Source: an uncultured Faecalibacterium sp. (lineage in GTDB: Bacteria > Bacillota > Clostridia > Oscillospirales > Ruminococcaceae). From it: a stretch of 15,682 nucleotides of DNA. The translations under genes were made by a program, and so were the position numbers. The stretch lies in contig CAKSZU010000048.1 in assembly GCA_934526125.1 (NCBI GenBank), forward strand, positions 1-15,682, written 5' to 3'. The notes under the pieces are model-generated. The model made no database searches. It had not been told where the DNA came from and saw only the letters and a program-made list of their open reading frames with translations. Numbering within the stretch: the first letter of the stretch is position 1; each line of letters begins with the position of its first letter. Positions 6,419-13,985 of this stretch are shown one piece after another.

Positions 6419-6447
6419 TTGACAGGAAATCCGGGTTTTGGTACAAT
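6419..6447 (+). promoter_or_regulatory. Promoter of the leu operon
   Basis: TTGACA (6419-6424) and TACAAT (6442-6447) are 17 bp apart, and the -10 has the TG extension (TGG before TACAAT). This is close to ideal for the housekeeping sigma factor. Transcription would start near 6454, leaving about 350 bases of leader that contain the T-box. Confidence 0.88.
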
Positions 6448-6494
6448 AAACACACTTTGAAACACAAAGACCAAATGCGTTGACGGGGATAAAA

Positions 6495-6760
6495 CGATCT
6501 TCTTCTGCTTCAGAGAGCTGCCGGACGGTGCAAGGCAGTGCGGAGGGTTTCGGTTACTGGCCCCTGAGCGGCAGAGCTGAACGGAGAGTAGGTTCTGACG
6601 GATGCCCACCGTTACCGGGGCAGCGATTCGCCGCCAAAAGCCGATCGTGTGAGTGGCTGGTTCTGCCAGCAAAGAGAGTGGTACCACGGGTGCCCTGTGA
6701 TGAACCTACAGGCTCTCGTCTCTCAAGGCATCTTCGCCTTGAAAGACGGGGGCCTTTTCT
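6495..6760 (+). promoter_or_regulatory. T-box leader (tRNA-sensing attenuator) of the leu operon
   Basis: The layout is that of a T-box: a Stem I region with the AGAGAG loop motif (6512-6517), CTGCC/GGCAG helix (6518-6522 with 6570-6574), AGTAGG linker (6587-6592), a middle stem region, and the T-box core AGAGTGGTACCACGGG (6675-6690), then a terminator. The antiterminator would pair GAGAG (6674-6678) with CTCTC (6713-6717), sharing bases with the terminator. The TGGT bulge (6679-6682) fits a tRNA ending ACCA, as tRNA-Leu does. Uncharged tRNA-Leu should stabilise the antiterminator and let leuACDB be transcribed. CTG (6577-6579) lies in the expected specifier loop, but the exact specifier register is uncertain. 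Confidence 0.93.
6711..6758 (+). terminator. T-box attenuator terminator
   Basis: Bases 6711-6729 pair with 6736-6754 in a 19-bp helix with two T-G wobbles and one C-A mismatch, around the loop ATCTTC. TTTT follows at 6755-6758. Its 5' arm contains the CTCTC needed by the antiterminator, so the two folds exclude each other. Confidence 0.9.
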
Positions 6761-6806
6761 GTTACAGTCGTATCAAAAGTGCAGGAAACATCAGGAGGAC
6801 AGAACG

Positions 6807-8459
6807 ATGATGGACGCAACCAAGTACGCACCGGGTTATTATCCCGTACCGGCCGGTTATGACAGCTGGGTCAAGAAGGATCACATCGAAAAGGCACCGG
6901 CCTGGTGCAGCGTGGACCTGCGGGACGGCAATCAGGCCCTGATCGTGCCCATGAGCCTGGAAGAAAAACTGGAGTTCTTCCAGATGCTGGTGAAGATCGG
7001 CTTCAAGGAGATCGAGGTGGGTTTCCCGGCGGCCAGCGATACGGAATATGAGTTCCTGCGCACCCTGATCGAGAAGAATATGATCCCCGAGGATGTCACT
7101 GTGCAGGTGCTGACCCAGTGCCGCGACCACATCATCCGCAAGACGTTCGAGGCCGTCAAGGGCGCTCCCCGGGCCGTCATCCACTTCTACAACTCCACCT
7201 CTGCGGCCCAGCGGGAGCAGGTGTTCCACAAGAGCAAGGAAGAGATCAAGAAGATCGCCACCGACGGTGCCAAGCTGGTCAAGCAGCTGAGCCAGGAGTA
7301 CGAGGGCAACTTCCTCTTCGAGTACAGCCCCGAGAGCTTTACCGGCACCGAGGTGGACTACGCTGTCGAGGTCTGCAACGCTGTGCTGGATATCATGCAG
7401 CCCACCCCGGACCGCCCCATGATCATCAACCTGCCGGTCACGGTGGAAATGAGCATGCCCCACGTCTACGCAAACCAGATCGAGTACTGCGACAAGCACC
7501 TGAAGTACCGTGACAGCGTGATCATCTCCACCCACCCCCACAACGACCGCGGCACCGGCGTGGCCTGCGCCGAGATGGCAGTCCTGGCAGGTGCCCAGCG
7601 CGTGGAGTGCTGCCTGTTCGGCAACGGCGAGCGCACCGGCAACGTGGATGCCGTGACCCTGGCCATGAACATGTACAGCCACGGCGTGGACCCGAAGCTG
7701 GACTTCTCCGATATGCCCGCCATCTGCGCCACCTACGAGCGGGTGACCCGGATGCACATCTACGAGCGCACCCCCTATGCCGGTCAGCTGGTGTTTGCCG
7801 CCTTCTCCGGCAGCCATCAGGACGCTATTGCAAAGGGTATGGCCTACCGCAAGGAACATGGCGAGCACCGCTGGACCTGCCCCTACATCCCCATCGATCC
7901 TCACGACATCGGCCGCACCTATGATGCAGACGTCATCCGCATCAACAGCCAGAGCGGCAAGGGCGGCATCGGCTTCGTGCTGGAGCAGAACTATGGCTAC
8001 AACCTGCCGCCGAAGATGCGGGAGGATCTGGGCTACAAGGTCAAGAGCGTATCCGACTACAGCCACAAGGAGCTGAGCGCCAGCGAGGTGCTGCGCATCT
8101 TCGAGGAGAACTTCCTCAACCGCGAAAAGCCCCTCAGCGTGGTGGAAGCCCACTTCGCACAGGTGGACGGCATCACCGCCACCGTCACGCTGGACCTGAA
8201 CGGTGCCCGCAAGGTGGTCACCTCGGTGGGCAACGGCCGTCTGGATGCCGTGGCCAACGCCATCCAGAGTGCCACCGGCATGGACTTCCATCTGGAAAAA
8301 TATTCCGAACACAGCCTGGACGAAGGCTCCACCTCCCGCGCAGCCTCCTATGTGGGCCTTGCCTGGGGTGACGGCAGCATGACCTGGGGTGCCGGTACGG
8401 ATACCGATATCATCGTGGCCGGTATCCACGCACTGGTCAGCGCGATCAATAACAAGTAA
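6807..8459 (+). CDS. leuA: 2-isopropylmalate synthase, long (fungal-like) type
   Basis: This 550-residue enzyme condenses acetyl-CoA with 2-ketoisovalerate, the first committed step of leucine synthesis. The DRE-TIM-like barrel shows the metal and substrate motif LRDGNQ (38-43), the metal histidines in [11 protein letters not shown] (H243, H245), and [10 protein letters not shown] (272-281). The C-terminal regulatory domain follows (about 430-550), ending [12 protein letters not shown] and a terminal helix. Length and sequence ([19 protein letters not shown] start) fit the longer LeuA group also found in yeast and actinobacteria rather than the E. coli-length group. The start ATG at 6807 has AGGAGG eight bases upstream; a second in-frame ATG follows at 6810. 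It is the first gene after the T-box. The presence of the C-terminal domain implies leucine feedback inhibition, so supply is controlled both in transcription and in enzyme activity. Confidence 0.97.
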   Translation: MMDATKYAPGYYPVPAGYDSWVKKDHIEKAPAWCSVDLRDGNQALIVPMSLEEKLEFFQMLVKIGFKEIEVGFPAASDTEYEFLRTLIEKNMIPEDVTVQVLTQCRDHIIRKTFEAVKGAPRAVIHFYNSTSAAQREQVFHKSKEEIKKIATDGAKLVKQLSQEYEGNFLFEYSPESFTGTEVDYAVEVCNAVLDIMQPTPDRPMIINLPVTVEMSMPHVYANQIEYCDKHLKYRDSVIISTHPHNDRGTGVACAEMAVLAGAQRVECCLFGNGERTGNVDAVTLAMNMYSHGVDPKLDFSDMPAICATYERVTRMHIYERTPYAGQLVFAAFSGSHQDAIAKGMAYRKEHGEHRWTCPYIPIDPHDIGRTYDADVIRINSQSGKGGIGFVLEQNYGYNLPPKMREDLGYKVKSVSDYSHKELSASEVLRIFEENFLNREKPLSVVEAHFAQVDGITATVTLDLNGARKVVTSVGNGRLDAVANAIQSATGMDFHLEKYSEHSLDEGSTSRAASYVGLAWGDGSMTWGAGTDTDIIVAGIHALVSAINNK

Positions 8460-8494
8460 GAGCTTATGTCATAAATCAAAAGGAGAGTATCACT

Positions 8495-9754
8495 ATGGGA
8501 ATGACGATGACGCAGAAAATTCTGGCTGCACACGCCGGTCTGCCGGAGGTCAAGGCAGGCCAGCTCATCAACGCCAAGCTCGACATCGTGCTGGGCAACG
8601 ACATCACCACCCCGGTGGCCATCAACGAGTTTGAAAAGGCCGGGTTTGACGGCGTGTTCGACAAGGAACACATCGCCATCGTGCTGGATCACTTCGTGCC
8701 CAACAAGGACATCAAGAGCGCGACCCAGTCCAAGCAGTGCCGGGAGTTTGCCAACAAGTACGACATCCTGAACTTCTACGATGTGGGCCAGATGGGCATC
8801 GAGCATGCTCTCCTGCCCGAAAAAGGCATCGTGACCGCCGGTGACTGCGTCATCGGTGCCGACAGCCACACCTGCACCTACGGTGCGCTGGGTGCTTTCT
8901 CCACCGGTGTGGGCTCCACCGACATGGCCGCCGGTATGGCCACCGGCATGGCATGGTTCAAGGTGCCTGCCGCTATCAAGTTCGTGCTGAAGGGCAAGTT
9001 CGGCCCCCGGGTGTCCGGCAAGGATCTGATCCTCCACATCATCGGCATGATCGGCGTGGACGGTGCCCTGTACAAGTCCATGGAGTTCACCGGCCCGGGC
9101 GTGGCTTCCCTGACTATGGATGACCGTCTGAGCGTCTGCAACATGGCCATCGAGGCCGGTGCCAAGAACGGCATCTTCCCGGTGGACGATGTGACCCGCG
9201 GCTATCTCAAGGGCCGCAGCCAGCGTGAGCCGGTGTTCTGCGAGGCCGACCCCGATGCCGAGTACGAAAAGACCATCGAGATCGACCTGTCCGCTCTGGA
9301 GCCCACCGTCAGCTACCCCCATCTGCCCGAGAACACCCACCCCGCCAGCGAGGGAAAAGAGATCAAGATCGATCAGGTGGTCATCGGCAGCTGCACCAAC
9401 GGCCGTCTGGAAGATATGGAGGCCGCTTACAACATCCTCAAGGGCAAGCACATCGCCAAGGGTGTGCGGGGCATCATCATCCCGGCCACCATGGCAGTCT
9501 ATAAGGAGTGCATCCTCCGCGGCTGGACCACGGCTTTCATCGATGCAGGCTGCATCGTCTCCACCCCCACCTGCGGCCCCTGCCTGGGCGGCTACATGGG
9601 CATCCTGGCCGAGGGCGAGCGCTGCATCTCCACCACCAACCGCAACTTTGTGGGCCGCATGGGCCATGTGAAGAGCGAGGTCTATCTGGCAAGCCCGGCG
9701 ACTGCCGCCGCCAGCGCCCTGACTGGCTATATCACCGACCCCCGCACGGTTTAA
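8495..9754 (+). CDS. leuC: 3-isopropylmalate dehydratase, large subunit
   Basis: The 419-residue aconitase-family subunit carries the [4Fe-4S] cluster that isomerises 2- to 3-isopropylmalate, working with LeuD. The cluster cysteines are C300 (GSCTNGR, 298-304) and C360/C363 ([10 protein letters not shown]). The [23 protein letters not shown] stretch (121-143) is the conserved aconitase substrate region. At about 420 residues it belongs to the shorter LeuC/HacA-like group common in Firmicutes and archaea, which uses a separate small subunit. AGGAGA lies at 8481-8486, nine bases from the ATG. It follows leuA by 35 bases and precedes leuD by 15 in one operon. The oxygen-sensitive cluster suits an anaerobic host. 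Homoaconitase activity cannot be excluded by sequence alone, but the operon argues for LeuC. Confidence 0.97.
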   Translation: MGMTMTQKILAAHAGLPEVKAGQLINAKLDIVLGNDITTPVAINEFEKAGFDGVFDKEHIAIVLDHFVPNKDIKSATQSKQCREFANKYDILNFYDVGQMGIEHALLPEKGIVTAGDCVIGADSHTCTYGALGAFSTGVGSTDMAAGMATGMAWFKVPAAIKFVLKGKFGPRVSGKDLILHIIGMIGVDGALYKSMEFTGPGVASLTMDDRLSVCNMAIEAGAKNGIFPVDDVTRGYLKGRSQREPVFCEADPDAEYEKTIEIDLSALEPTVSYPHLPENTHPASEGKEIKIDQVVIGSCTNGRLEDMEAAYNILKGKHIAKGVRGIIIPATMAVYKECILRGWTTAFIDAGCIVSTPTCGPCLGGYMGILAEGERCISTTNRNFVGRMGHVKSEVYLASPATAAASALTGYITDPRTV

Positions 9755-9769
9755 GAGAGGAGAACTACC

Positions 9770-10258
9770 ATGAACAATGCAAACGGTTCCGTTTTCAAAT
9801 ACCCGGATAACGTGGACACCGATGTCATCATCCCGGCCCGCTATCTGAACACCCCCAACGCAAAAGAGCTGGCAGCCCACTGCATGGAGGATATCGACAA
9901 GGACTTCGTGAACAAGGTGAAGGACGGCGATATCATGGTGGGCGGCTGGAACTTCGGCTGCGGCTCCTCTCGTGAGCATGCCCCGCTGGCCATCAAGACC
10001 GCCGGTATCTCGGTGGTCATCGCCAAAAGCTTTGCCCGCATCTTCTACCGCAACAGCATCAACATCGGTCTGCCCATCATGGAGTGCCCGGAGGCCGCCG
10101 ATGCCATCCAGGCAGGGGACACCGTCAGCGTCAACTTTGACACCGGCGTCATCACCGACGAGACCACGGGCAAGAGCTTCCAGGCCGAGCCCTTCCCGCC
10201 CTTCATCCAGAAGATCATCGCCGACGGCGGCCTGATGAAGTCCCTGACCAAGAAGTAA
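9770..10258 (+). CDS. leuD: 3-isopropylmalate dehydratase, small subunit
   Basis: The 162-residue swivel subunit completes the isopropylmalate isomerase with LeuC. It shows the start region [19 protein letters not shown] and the substrate-recognition motif [12 protein letters not shown] (61-72), followed by [17 protein letters not shown], all standard for the family. The length fits the short LeuD form that pairs with 420-residue LeuC. A GAGAGGAGA ribosome site fills the 15-base gap from leuC, so the two subunits are probably made in step. No key residue is missing. Confidence 0.97.
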   Translation: MNNANGSVFKYPDNVDTDVIIPARYLNTPNAKELAAHCMEDIDKDFVNKVKDGDIMVGGWNFGCGSSREHAPLAIKTAGISVVIAKSFARIFYRNSINIGLPIMECPEAADAIQAGDTVSVNFDTGVITDETTGKSFQAEPFPPFIQKIIADGGLMKSLTKK

Positions 10259-10268
10259 GGAGAAACCG

Positions 10269-11342
10269 ATGGAAAAGAACATTGCCGTGATCTGGGGCGA
10301 CTGCTCCAGCCCGGAGATCGTGAAGCAGACGCTCCGCGTTCTCGATAAGGTGGCCGAAAAGTACGGCCACACCTTCCACTACACCGATGCTGCCATGGGC
10401 GGCGAGGCCATCGATAAGTACGGCGACCCGCTGCCCCGGCATGAGCTGGACAAGTGCCTTGCCGCCGACAGCGTCCTGCTGGGTGCCGTGGGCGGCCCCA
10501 AGTGGGAGGGCCTGCCCGGTGAACAGCGCCCCGAGAAGGGCCTGCTGCGCCTGCGCGCCGGGATGGGCCTGTACTCCAACAACCGCCCGGCCAGGATCTG
10601 GCCCCAGCTGGCTCCGGCCAGCCCCCTGAAGCCCGAGATCGTGGCGCAGGGCATTGATTTCATCATCGTGCGGGAGCTGATCGGCGGCGTGTATTTCGGC
10701 AGCCATGAGACCCACACGCTGGAAAACGGCGAGAAGCAGGCCGTTGACTCCATGCCCTACTCCGAGCATGAGATCGAGCGGATCGGCCGCATCGGCTTCG
10801 AGACGGCCCGCAAGCGCCGCAAGAAGCTCTGCTGTGTGGACAAGGCAAACGTGCTGGACACCAGCCGCCTGTGGCGGGCTGTGATGCACCGCCTGCAGGC
10901 CGAGTACCCGGACGTGGAGTACAGCGAGATGTTCGTGGACAACTGCGCCATGCAGATCGTCAAGAACCCGGCCCAGTTCGATGTCATCGTCACCGAGAAC
11001 ATGTTCGGCGACATCCTGTCCGATGAGGCCTCCATGATCACCGGCTCCATCGGCATGATCCCGTCCTCCTCGCTGGGCGACGGCACCCGGGGCCTGTATG
11101 AGCCCATCCACGGCTCTGCCCCCGACATCGCAGGCAAGGACATCGTCAACCCCACCGCCTGCATCCTCTCCGCCGCCATGATGCTGCGCTACTCCTTCGG
11201 CCTGACCGAGGAAGCCGACGCCATTGAGAACGCGGTGAACAAGGTGCTGGACAAGGGCCTGCGCACCGCCGACAACATGAGCGAGGGCTGCACCTGTCTG
11301 GGCTGCACCGCCATGGGCGACGCGATCCTGGCAGAGATCTGA
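10269..11342 (+). CDS. leuB: 3-isopropylmalate dehydrogenase
   Basis: The 357-residue enzyme oxidatively decarboxylates 3-isopropylmalate with NAD, giving 2-ketoisocaproate, the leucine precursor. Substrate arginines are in LRAGMGLYSNNRP (R96, R106) and VRELIGG (R135). Y142 and K192 are in VYFG and VDKANVL. The metal aspartates are D224, D248 and D252 (VDN, GDILSDE), and the NAD loop YEPIHGSAPDIAGK (278-290) is intact. The oddity is the N-terminal loop, normally GDGIGPE, which here reads GDCSSPE (10-16) although the reading frame and flanking residues are sound. The start ATG follows AAGGAGA by about six bases and leuD by 10. It is the last gene of the operon and is followed by a strong terminator. 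The other decarboxylating-dehydrogenase family members (Icd, tartrate dehydrogenase) are unlikely given the operon. Confidence 0.95.
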   Translation: MEKNIAVIWGDCSSPEIVKQTLRVLDKVAEKYGHTFHYTDAAMGGEAIDKYGDPLPRHELDKCLAADSVLLGAVGGPKWEGLPGEQRPEKGLLRLRAGMGLYSNNRPARIWPQLAPASPLKPEIVAQGIDFIIVRELIGGVYFGSHETHTLENGEKQAVDSMPYSEHEIERIGRIGFETARKRRKKLCCVDKANVLDTSRLWRAVMHRLQAEYPDVEYSEMFVDNCAMQIVKNPAQFDVIVTENMFGDILSDEASMITGSIGMIPSSSLGDGTRGLYEPIHGSAPDIAGKDIVNPTACILSAAMMLRYSFGLTEEADAIENAVNKVLDKGLRTADNMSEGCTCLGCTAMGDAILAEI

Positions 11343-11356
11343 GATTTTGTGATCCG

Positions 11357-11381
11357 GGCTCCCCTTCGGGGGAGCCTTTTT
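11357..11381 (+). terminator. Terminator of the leu operon
   Basis: GGCTCCCC (11357-11364) pairs with GGGGAGCC (11369-11376) around a TTCG tetraloop, and TTTTT follows. It starts 14 bases after the leuB stop and is a textbook intrinsic terminator. Confidence 0.95.
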
Positions 11382-11410
11382 GCTGCCCCGGAACAAAAAT
11401 GCAAGCTTTT

Positions 11411-11486
11411 TGCAAATTCCTCTTGCAATTTGCAGTCGGAGCGTGTATAATCTCTCTTGCGTCAAAATGCAAATTGATTGCAATTT
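11411..11486 (+). promoter_or_regulatory. Duplicated operator-like dyad around the exporter promoter
   Basis: The arrangement TGCAAATT-(2 to 4)-TTGCAATTT occurs twice, at 11411-11431 and 11468-11486. The first copy forms an 8-bp inverted repeat, TGCAAATT (11411-11418) with AATTTGCA (11427-11434), and covers the -35 box. The second forms AAATTG (11471-11476) with CAATTT (11481-11486), just downstream of the transcription start. This placement on both sides of the core promoter suits a dimeric repressor, possibly a metal sensor given the gene. The regulator is not in the window and the site matches no operator I know. Confidence 0.6.
11423..11451 (+). promoter_or_regulatory. Promoter of the metal exporter gene
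   Basis: TTGCAA (11423-11428) and a perfect TATAAT (11446-11451) are 17 bp apart. Transcription would start near 11458. The -35 box lies inside the first dyad. Confidence 0.85.
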
Positions 11487-11526
11487 ACGAAAAGAAAGCA
11501 CGTTACAGTTGTTTTTGGAGCTGCGT

Positions 11527-12414
11527 ATGGAATTGTTTCTGGATGTTCTGGGCGAGTCGCTGGCGGATACCGCCAAAATGCTGCCCTTTCTGTTTCTGGC
11601 CTACCTTTTTATCGAGTATGTGGAGCATCGCCACGGCGAGCGGATCGAAGCGCTGCTGGCAGGCGGCGGCCGCTGGGGCTCGGTGCCGGGGGCGGTGCTG
11701 GGCTGTGTGCCCCAGTGCGGCTTTTCGGCCATTGCTTCTAACTTCTATGCGTCCCGGGTCATCAGCCTGGGCACCCTGATGGCCGTGTACCTTGCCACCA
11801 GCGACGAGGCGATCCCGCTGCTGGTGTCCATGCCGGCCTACTGGGACAAGCTGGTCCTGCTGATGCTCATCAAGGTGGTGTATGCTGTCGCGGTGGGTCT
11901 CGTGCTGGACTTTATCCTGAAGGGCATCCTGCCCCGGAGCCTGCGGGGCGGCTACAACGGCAGTGCCGACGAGATCGACTGCCACGAGGAACACAGCGAT
12001 GAAGAGGGTCACGAGCCTCCCATCTGGCAGGCCGCCCTCCGCCATACGCTGGAGATCTTCGTCTTTATCTTTGCCTTCAGTCTGGTGTTCGGCCTCATCG
12101 TGGAGGGTGTGGGCGAGGATGTCTTTGCCGACGCTCTGGGCCGGATGGGCTTTTTCCAGCCGGTGGTGGCCGCGCTGGTGGGGCTGATCCCCAACTGCGC
12201 CGCCAGCGTCCTGCTGACCCAGCTCTACGTGGAAGGCGCGCTCCGCTTCTCCAGCCTTGTGGCGGGCCTGTGTACCGGGGCCGGTGTGGGCCTGGCCGTG
12301 CTGTGGCGGGCAAACCCCTCCTGGAAGCAGAACCTGTTCATCACCGGCCTGACCTGGGCCTCCGGCGCCGCCCTCGGCGTCGGCATCCAGATCGTGGTGG
12401 CGCTCATTGGGTGA
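11527..12414 (+). CDS. Putative heavy-metal/manganese exporter (ArsP_2-like membrane protein)
   Basis: The 295-residue integral membrane protein resembles the family annotated as putative manganese transporter or arsenic efflux protein (ArsP_2). It is built as two related halves, each with a helix-breaking proline-cysteine motif: GCVPQCGFS (59-67) and GLIPNCAAS (219-227). These are followed by LGTLMAVYLATSDEAIPLL and FSSLVAGLCTGAGVGLAVL. About eight hydrophobic segments can be seen. Between the halves is a cytoplasmic loop rich in Asp, Glu and His (residues 146-163, DEIDCHEEHSDEEGHEPP) that could bind metal. I chose the ATG at 11527 because GGAG lies six bases upstream and the family's hydrophobic start follows; the longer frame from 11380 runs through the leu terminator and this gene's own promoter. 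It is a single-gene unit. The metal is not determined by sequence. Confidence 0.85.
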   Translation: MELFLDVLGESLADTAKMLPFLFLAYLFIEYVEHRHGERIEALLAGGGRWGSVPGAVLGCVPQCGFSAIASNFYASRVISLGTLMAVYLATSDEAIPLLVSMPAYWDKLVLLMLIKVVYAVAVGLVLDFILKGILPRSLRGGYNGSADEIDCHEEHSDEEGHEPPIWQAALRHTLEIFVFIFAFSLVFGLIVEGVGEDVFADALGRMGFFQPVVAALVGLIPNCAASVLLTQLYVEGALRFSSLVAGLCTGAGVGLAVLWRANPSWKQNLFITGLTWASGAALGVGIQIVVALIG

Positions 12415-12430
12415 CCCAAGAAAGTTTCAG

Positions 12431-12470
12431 ACAAAATGCCGCTTCGGGATATCCCGGGGCGGCGTTTTGT
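12431..12470. terminator. Terminator after the metal exporter
   Basis: ACAAAATGCCGC (12431-12442) pairs with 12459-12470 (one wobble), with an inner CGGG-ATAT-CCCG step. The TTTTGT arm acts as the T-rich end on the plus strand and the AAAA arm on the minus strand, so it could work both ways. It starts 16 bases after the stop. Confidence 0.75.
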
Positions 12471-12510
12471 GTTATACTGAACTGTATCATGACAGTGAGG
12501 TATGACAGCA

Positions 12511-13404
12511 ATGCAATATAAACTTCTGGCAAGCGATTTCGACAACACTCTGGTGCCGTTCGGGGAGCCCTGCCCCCGCCCGGCGGTGGTGAAGGCGGTA
12601 AAGAAGCTGCAGGCGGCCGGGGCAAAGTTCGTCCTCAGCACCGGGCGGAGCTACGGTGCTGTCAGGGGCAAGGGGCAGCTGGGCGGCATCCGGCTGGATT
12701 ATGCCATCACCAACAACGGAGCCTGCGTGGTGGACGGCAGCGGGGCCGTCGTGGCAGAGCATCCCCTGACCAATGAGGAAATGTATGCGCTGGTGGATTT
12801 CTGCGAGGATTACAACTACCCGCTGCAGTTTGATTTCCGGGACGGGGATTATGCCTACTGTGAGTACGAGGCTCTCCGGGATTTCTACGCAAAGCTGGGC
12901 AAAAGCGGCCTGAGCTGTCTGGACGGCGAGGATCAGGACCGCCACCTCATCGATATGCCCCATGCGGCCTTTGCCTGCCTGCCCGCCGGGGCCGTGGATG
13001 CCTTCAACCGGAAATACGGCCATCTGGAGCTGCATTTCATGAAGGTGGGCGGCGAACGGCCGGACGGCTGGAGCTGCTACGACATCGTCCGCGGCGGCAT
13101 CGACAAGGGCGTGGGTCTGGCAGACCTCTGCGGAAAAATGGGCCTGACGCTGGCCGAAGCGGCGGCAGCAGGGGACTCGGCCAACGACATCGGGATGCTG
13201 AAGGCGGCAGGCCTCGGCTGCTGCATGGAGAACGGCTCGGCAGATGCAAAGGCTGCCGCCGACCGCGTCATCGGCGATGTGCGGGAGGACGGTCTGGCCG
13301 CCCTGATCGAAGAGCTGTGGTTCGACGGCCCCCGGGCAGAGCCCTCCGGCCGGGATCTCGGCCCGGCCTGGGGCCAGATGGAACAGGCAGGCGGGAAGGT
13401 ATGA
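12511..13404 (+). CDS. Cof-type HAD-IIB phosphatase
   Basis: The roughly 297-residue protein is a haloacid-dehalogenase phosphatase with a C2B cap, a family that hydrolyses sugar phosphates, nucleotides or coenzyme phosphates. All four catalytic motifs are present: DFDNT (D9 nucleophile, D11 acid/base), LSTGRS (T44), the lysine K199 in GGIDKG, and GDSANDIGML (221-230). I prefer the ATG at 12511 because GAGG (12497-12500) is 10 bases before it but only one base before the ATG at 12502; the longer form would add three residues. A TATACT -10-like box lies at 12473-12478, right after the upstream terminator, with no good -35. The stop overlaps the next gene's start (ATGA), so the two are co-translated. 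The substrate is unknown. The last 25 residues after the fold are Pro/Gly-rich and look non-conserved. Confidence 0.92.
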   Translation: MQYKLLASDFDNTLVPFGEPCPRPAVVKAVKKLQAAGAKFVLSTGRSYGAVRGKGQLGGIRLDYAITNNGACVVDGSGAVVAEHPLTNEEMYALVDFCEDYNYPLQFDFRDGDYAYCEYEALRDFYAKLGKSGLSCLDGEDQDRHLIDMPHAAFACLPAGAVDAFNRKYGHLELHFMKVGGERPDGWSCYDIVRGGIDKGVGLADLCGKMGLTLAEAAAAGDSANDIGMLKAAGLGCCMENGSADAKAAADRVIGDVREDGLAALIEELWFDGPRAEPSGRDLGPAWGQMEQAGGKV

Positions 13405-13910
13405 GCTTTGCACCGGTCTGGAACGAAACGAGCCGCGCTTTGATCCTGGGCACCTGGCCCAGCCCCAAAAGCCGGGAGATGTCCTTTTACTACGGCCACC
13501 CCCAGAACCGCTTCTGGCCCATGCTGGCGGCTCTGACCGGCGAGCCCGTGCCCGCCCGGGAGGACGTGGAAGCCAAAAAGCAGCTGATCCTGCGCCACGG
13601 ACTGGCCCTGTGGGACACGCTGGAAAGCTGCACCATCACCGGGGCGTCGGACGCCTCCATCCGGGATGTGGTGCCTAACGATATTGCGGGGCTGCTGCAA
13701 AAGGCCCCCATCCGGGCCGTGTTCTGCAACGGGGCAACGGCCTACCGGATCTATGCGAAGTATCTGGAACCGGTCAGCGGCATCCCGGCGGTAAAACTGC
13801 CCAGCACCAGCCCGGCCAACGCCGCATGGACGCTGGAAAAACTGAAAGCCGCATGGGGCGAAGCGCTGAAAGATTGGATACTTGATTGCGAACCTGTAAA
13901 TTATTCGTGA
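13401..13910 (+). CDS. DNA-deoxyinosine glycosylase (uracil-DNA glycosylase superfamily, family 6)
   Basis: The 169-residue protein belongs to the hypoxanthine-DNA glycosylase branch of the UDG superfamily, which removes deaminated adenine (and in some members uracil) from DNA to start base-excision repair. Seen motifs are LILGTWPSPKS (15-24), the FYYGHPQNRFWPML block (29-42) carrying the likely catalytic Asn36, LWDTLESC (70-77), CNGATAY (109-115), and LPSTSPANA (133-141), the third superfamily motif. Length is typical. The start ATG overlaps the HAD stop by four bases (ATGA), and AAGG lies just before it. Pairing with a HAD phosphatase is suggestive of nucleotide-pool or repair chemistry, but overlap alone does not prove a shared pathway. 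Discrimination between hypoxanthine and uracil is inferred from the family. Confidence 0.93.
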   Translation: MSFAPVWNETSRALILGTWPSPKSREMSFYYGHPQNRFWPMLAALTGEPVPAREDVEAKKQLILRHGLALWDTLESCTITGASDASIRDVVPNDIAGLLQKAPIRAVFCNGATAYRIYAKYLEPVSGIPAVKLPSTSPANAAWTLEKLKAAWGEALKDWILDCEPVNYS

Positions 13911-13938
13911 AAGCCTTGCGTTTTCCGGAAAAGGCTTT
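13910..13938 (+). terminator. Terminator after the glycosylase gene
   Basis: AAAGCCTT (13910-13917) pairs with AAGGCTTT (13931-13938), with a TTTTCCGGAAAA palindrome in the loop. It begins on the last base of the stop codon. The tail TATTATGG is weakly T-rich, so stopping may be partial. Confidence 0.6.
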
Positions 13939-13943
13939 ATTAT
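13916..13943 (+). promoter_or_regulatory. Possible promoter of the XpaC-TelA operon
   Basis: TTGCGT (13916-13921) and TATTAT (13938-13943) are 16 bp apart and lie 43 bases before the next start. They overlap the hairpin just described, so terminator and promoter would be shared sequence. The boxes are imperfect. Confidence 0.35.
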
Positions 13944-13985
13944 GGAAGGTACAGGGGGCACGGCTCCCGGAACAGGAGGGACTTC

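Noticed and set aside
6480-6806. N-terminal extension of LeuA through the leader
   Set aside because: This stretch is the T-box RNA; AGGAGG and ATG at 6807 give a normal LeuA start.
6762-8429. Minus-strand frame opposite leuA
   Set aside because: Val/His/Gly-rich shadow with no ribosome site or family match.
8348-10372. 674-codon minus-strand frame across leuC and leuD
   Set aside because: It spans two well-identified genes and their junction and has shadow-type composition.
11380-11526. N-terminal extension of the metal exporter
   Set aside because: It would include the leu terminator T-run, the -35/-10 boxes and both dyads; the ATG at 11527 has a GGAG site.
10215-11576. Minus-strand frame opposite leuB
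   Set aside because: It crosses the leu terminator and the exporter promoter and has no family features.
12487-13413. Minus-strand frame opposite the HAD gene
   Set aside because: The plus strand carries all four HAD motifs; the minus product is a His/Ala/Val-rich shadow.
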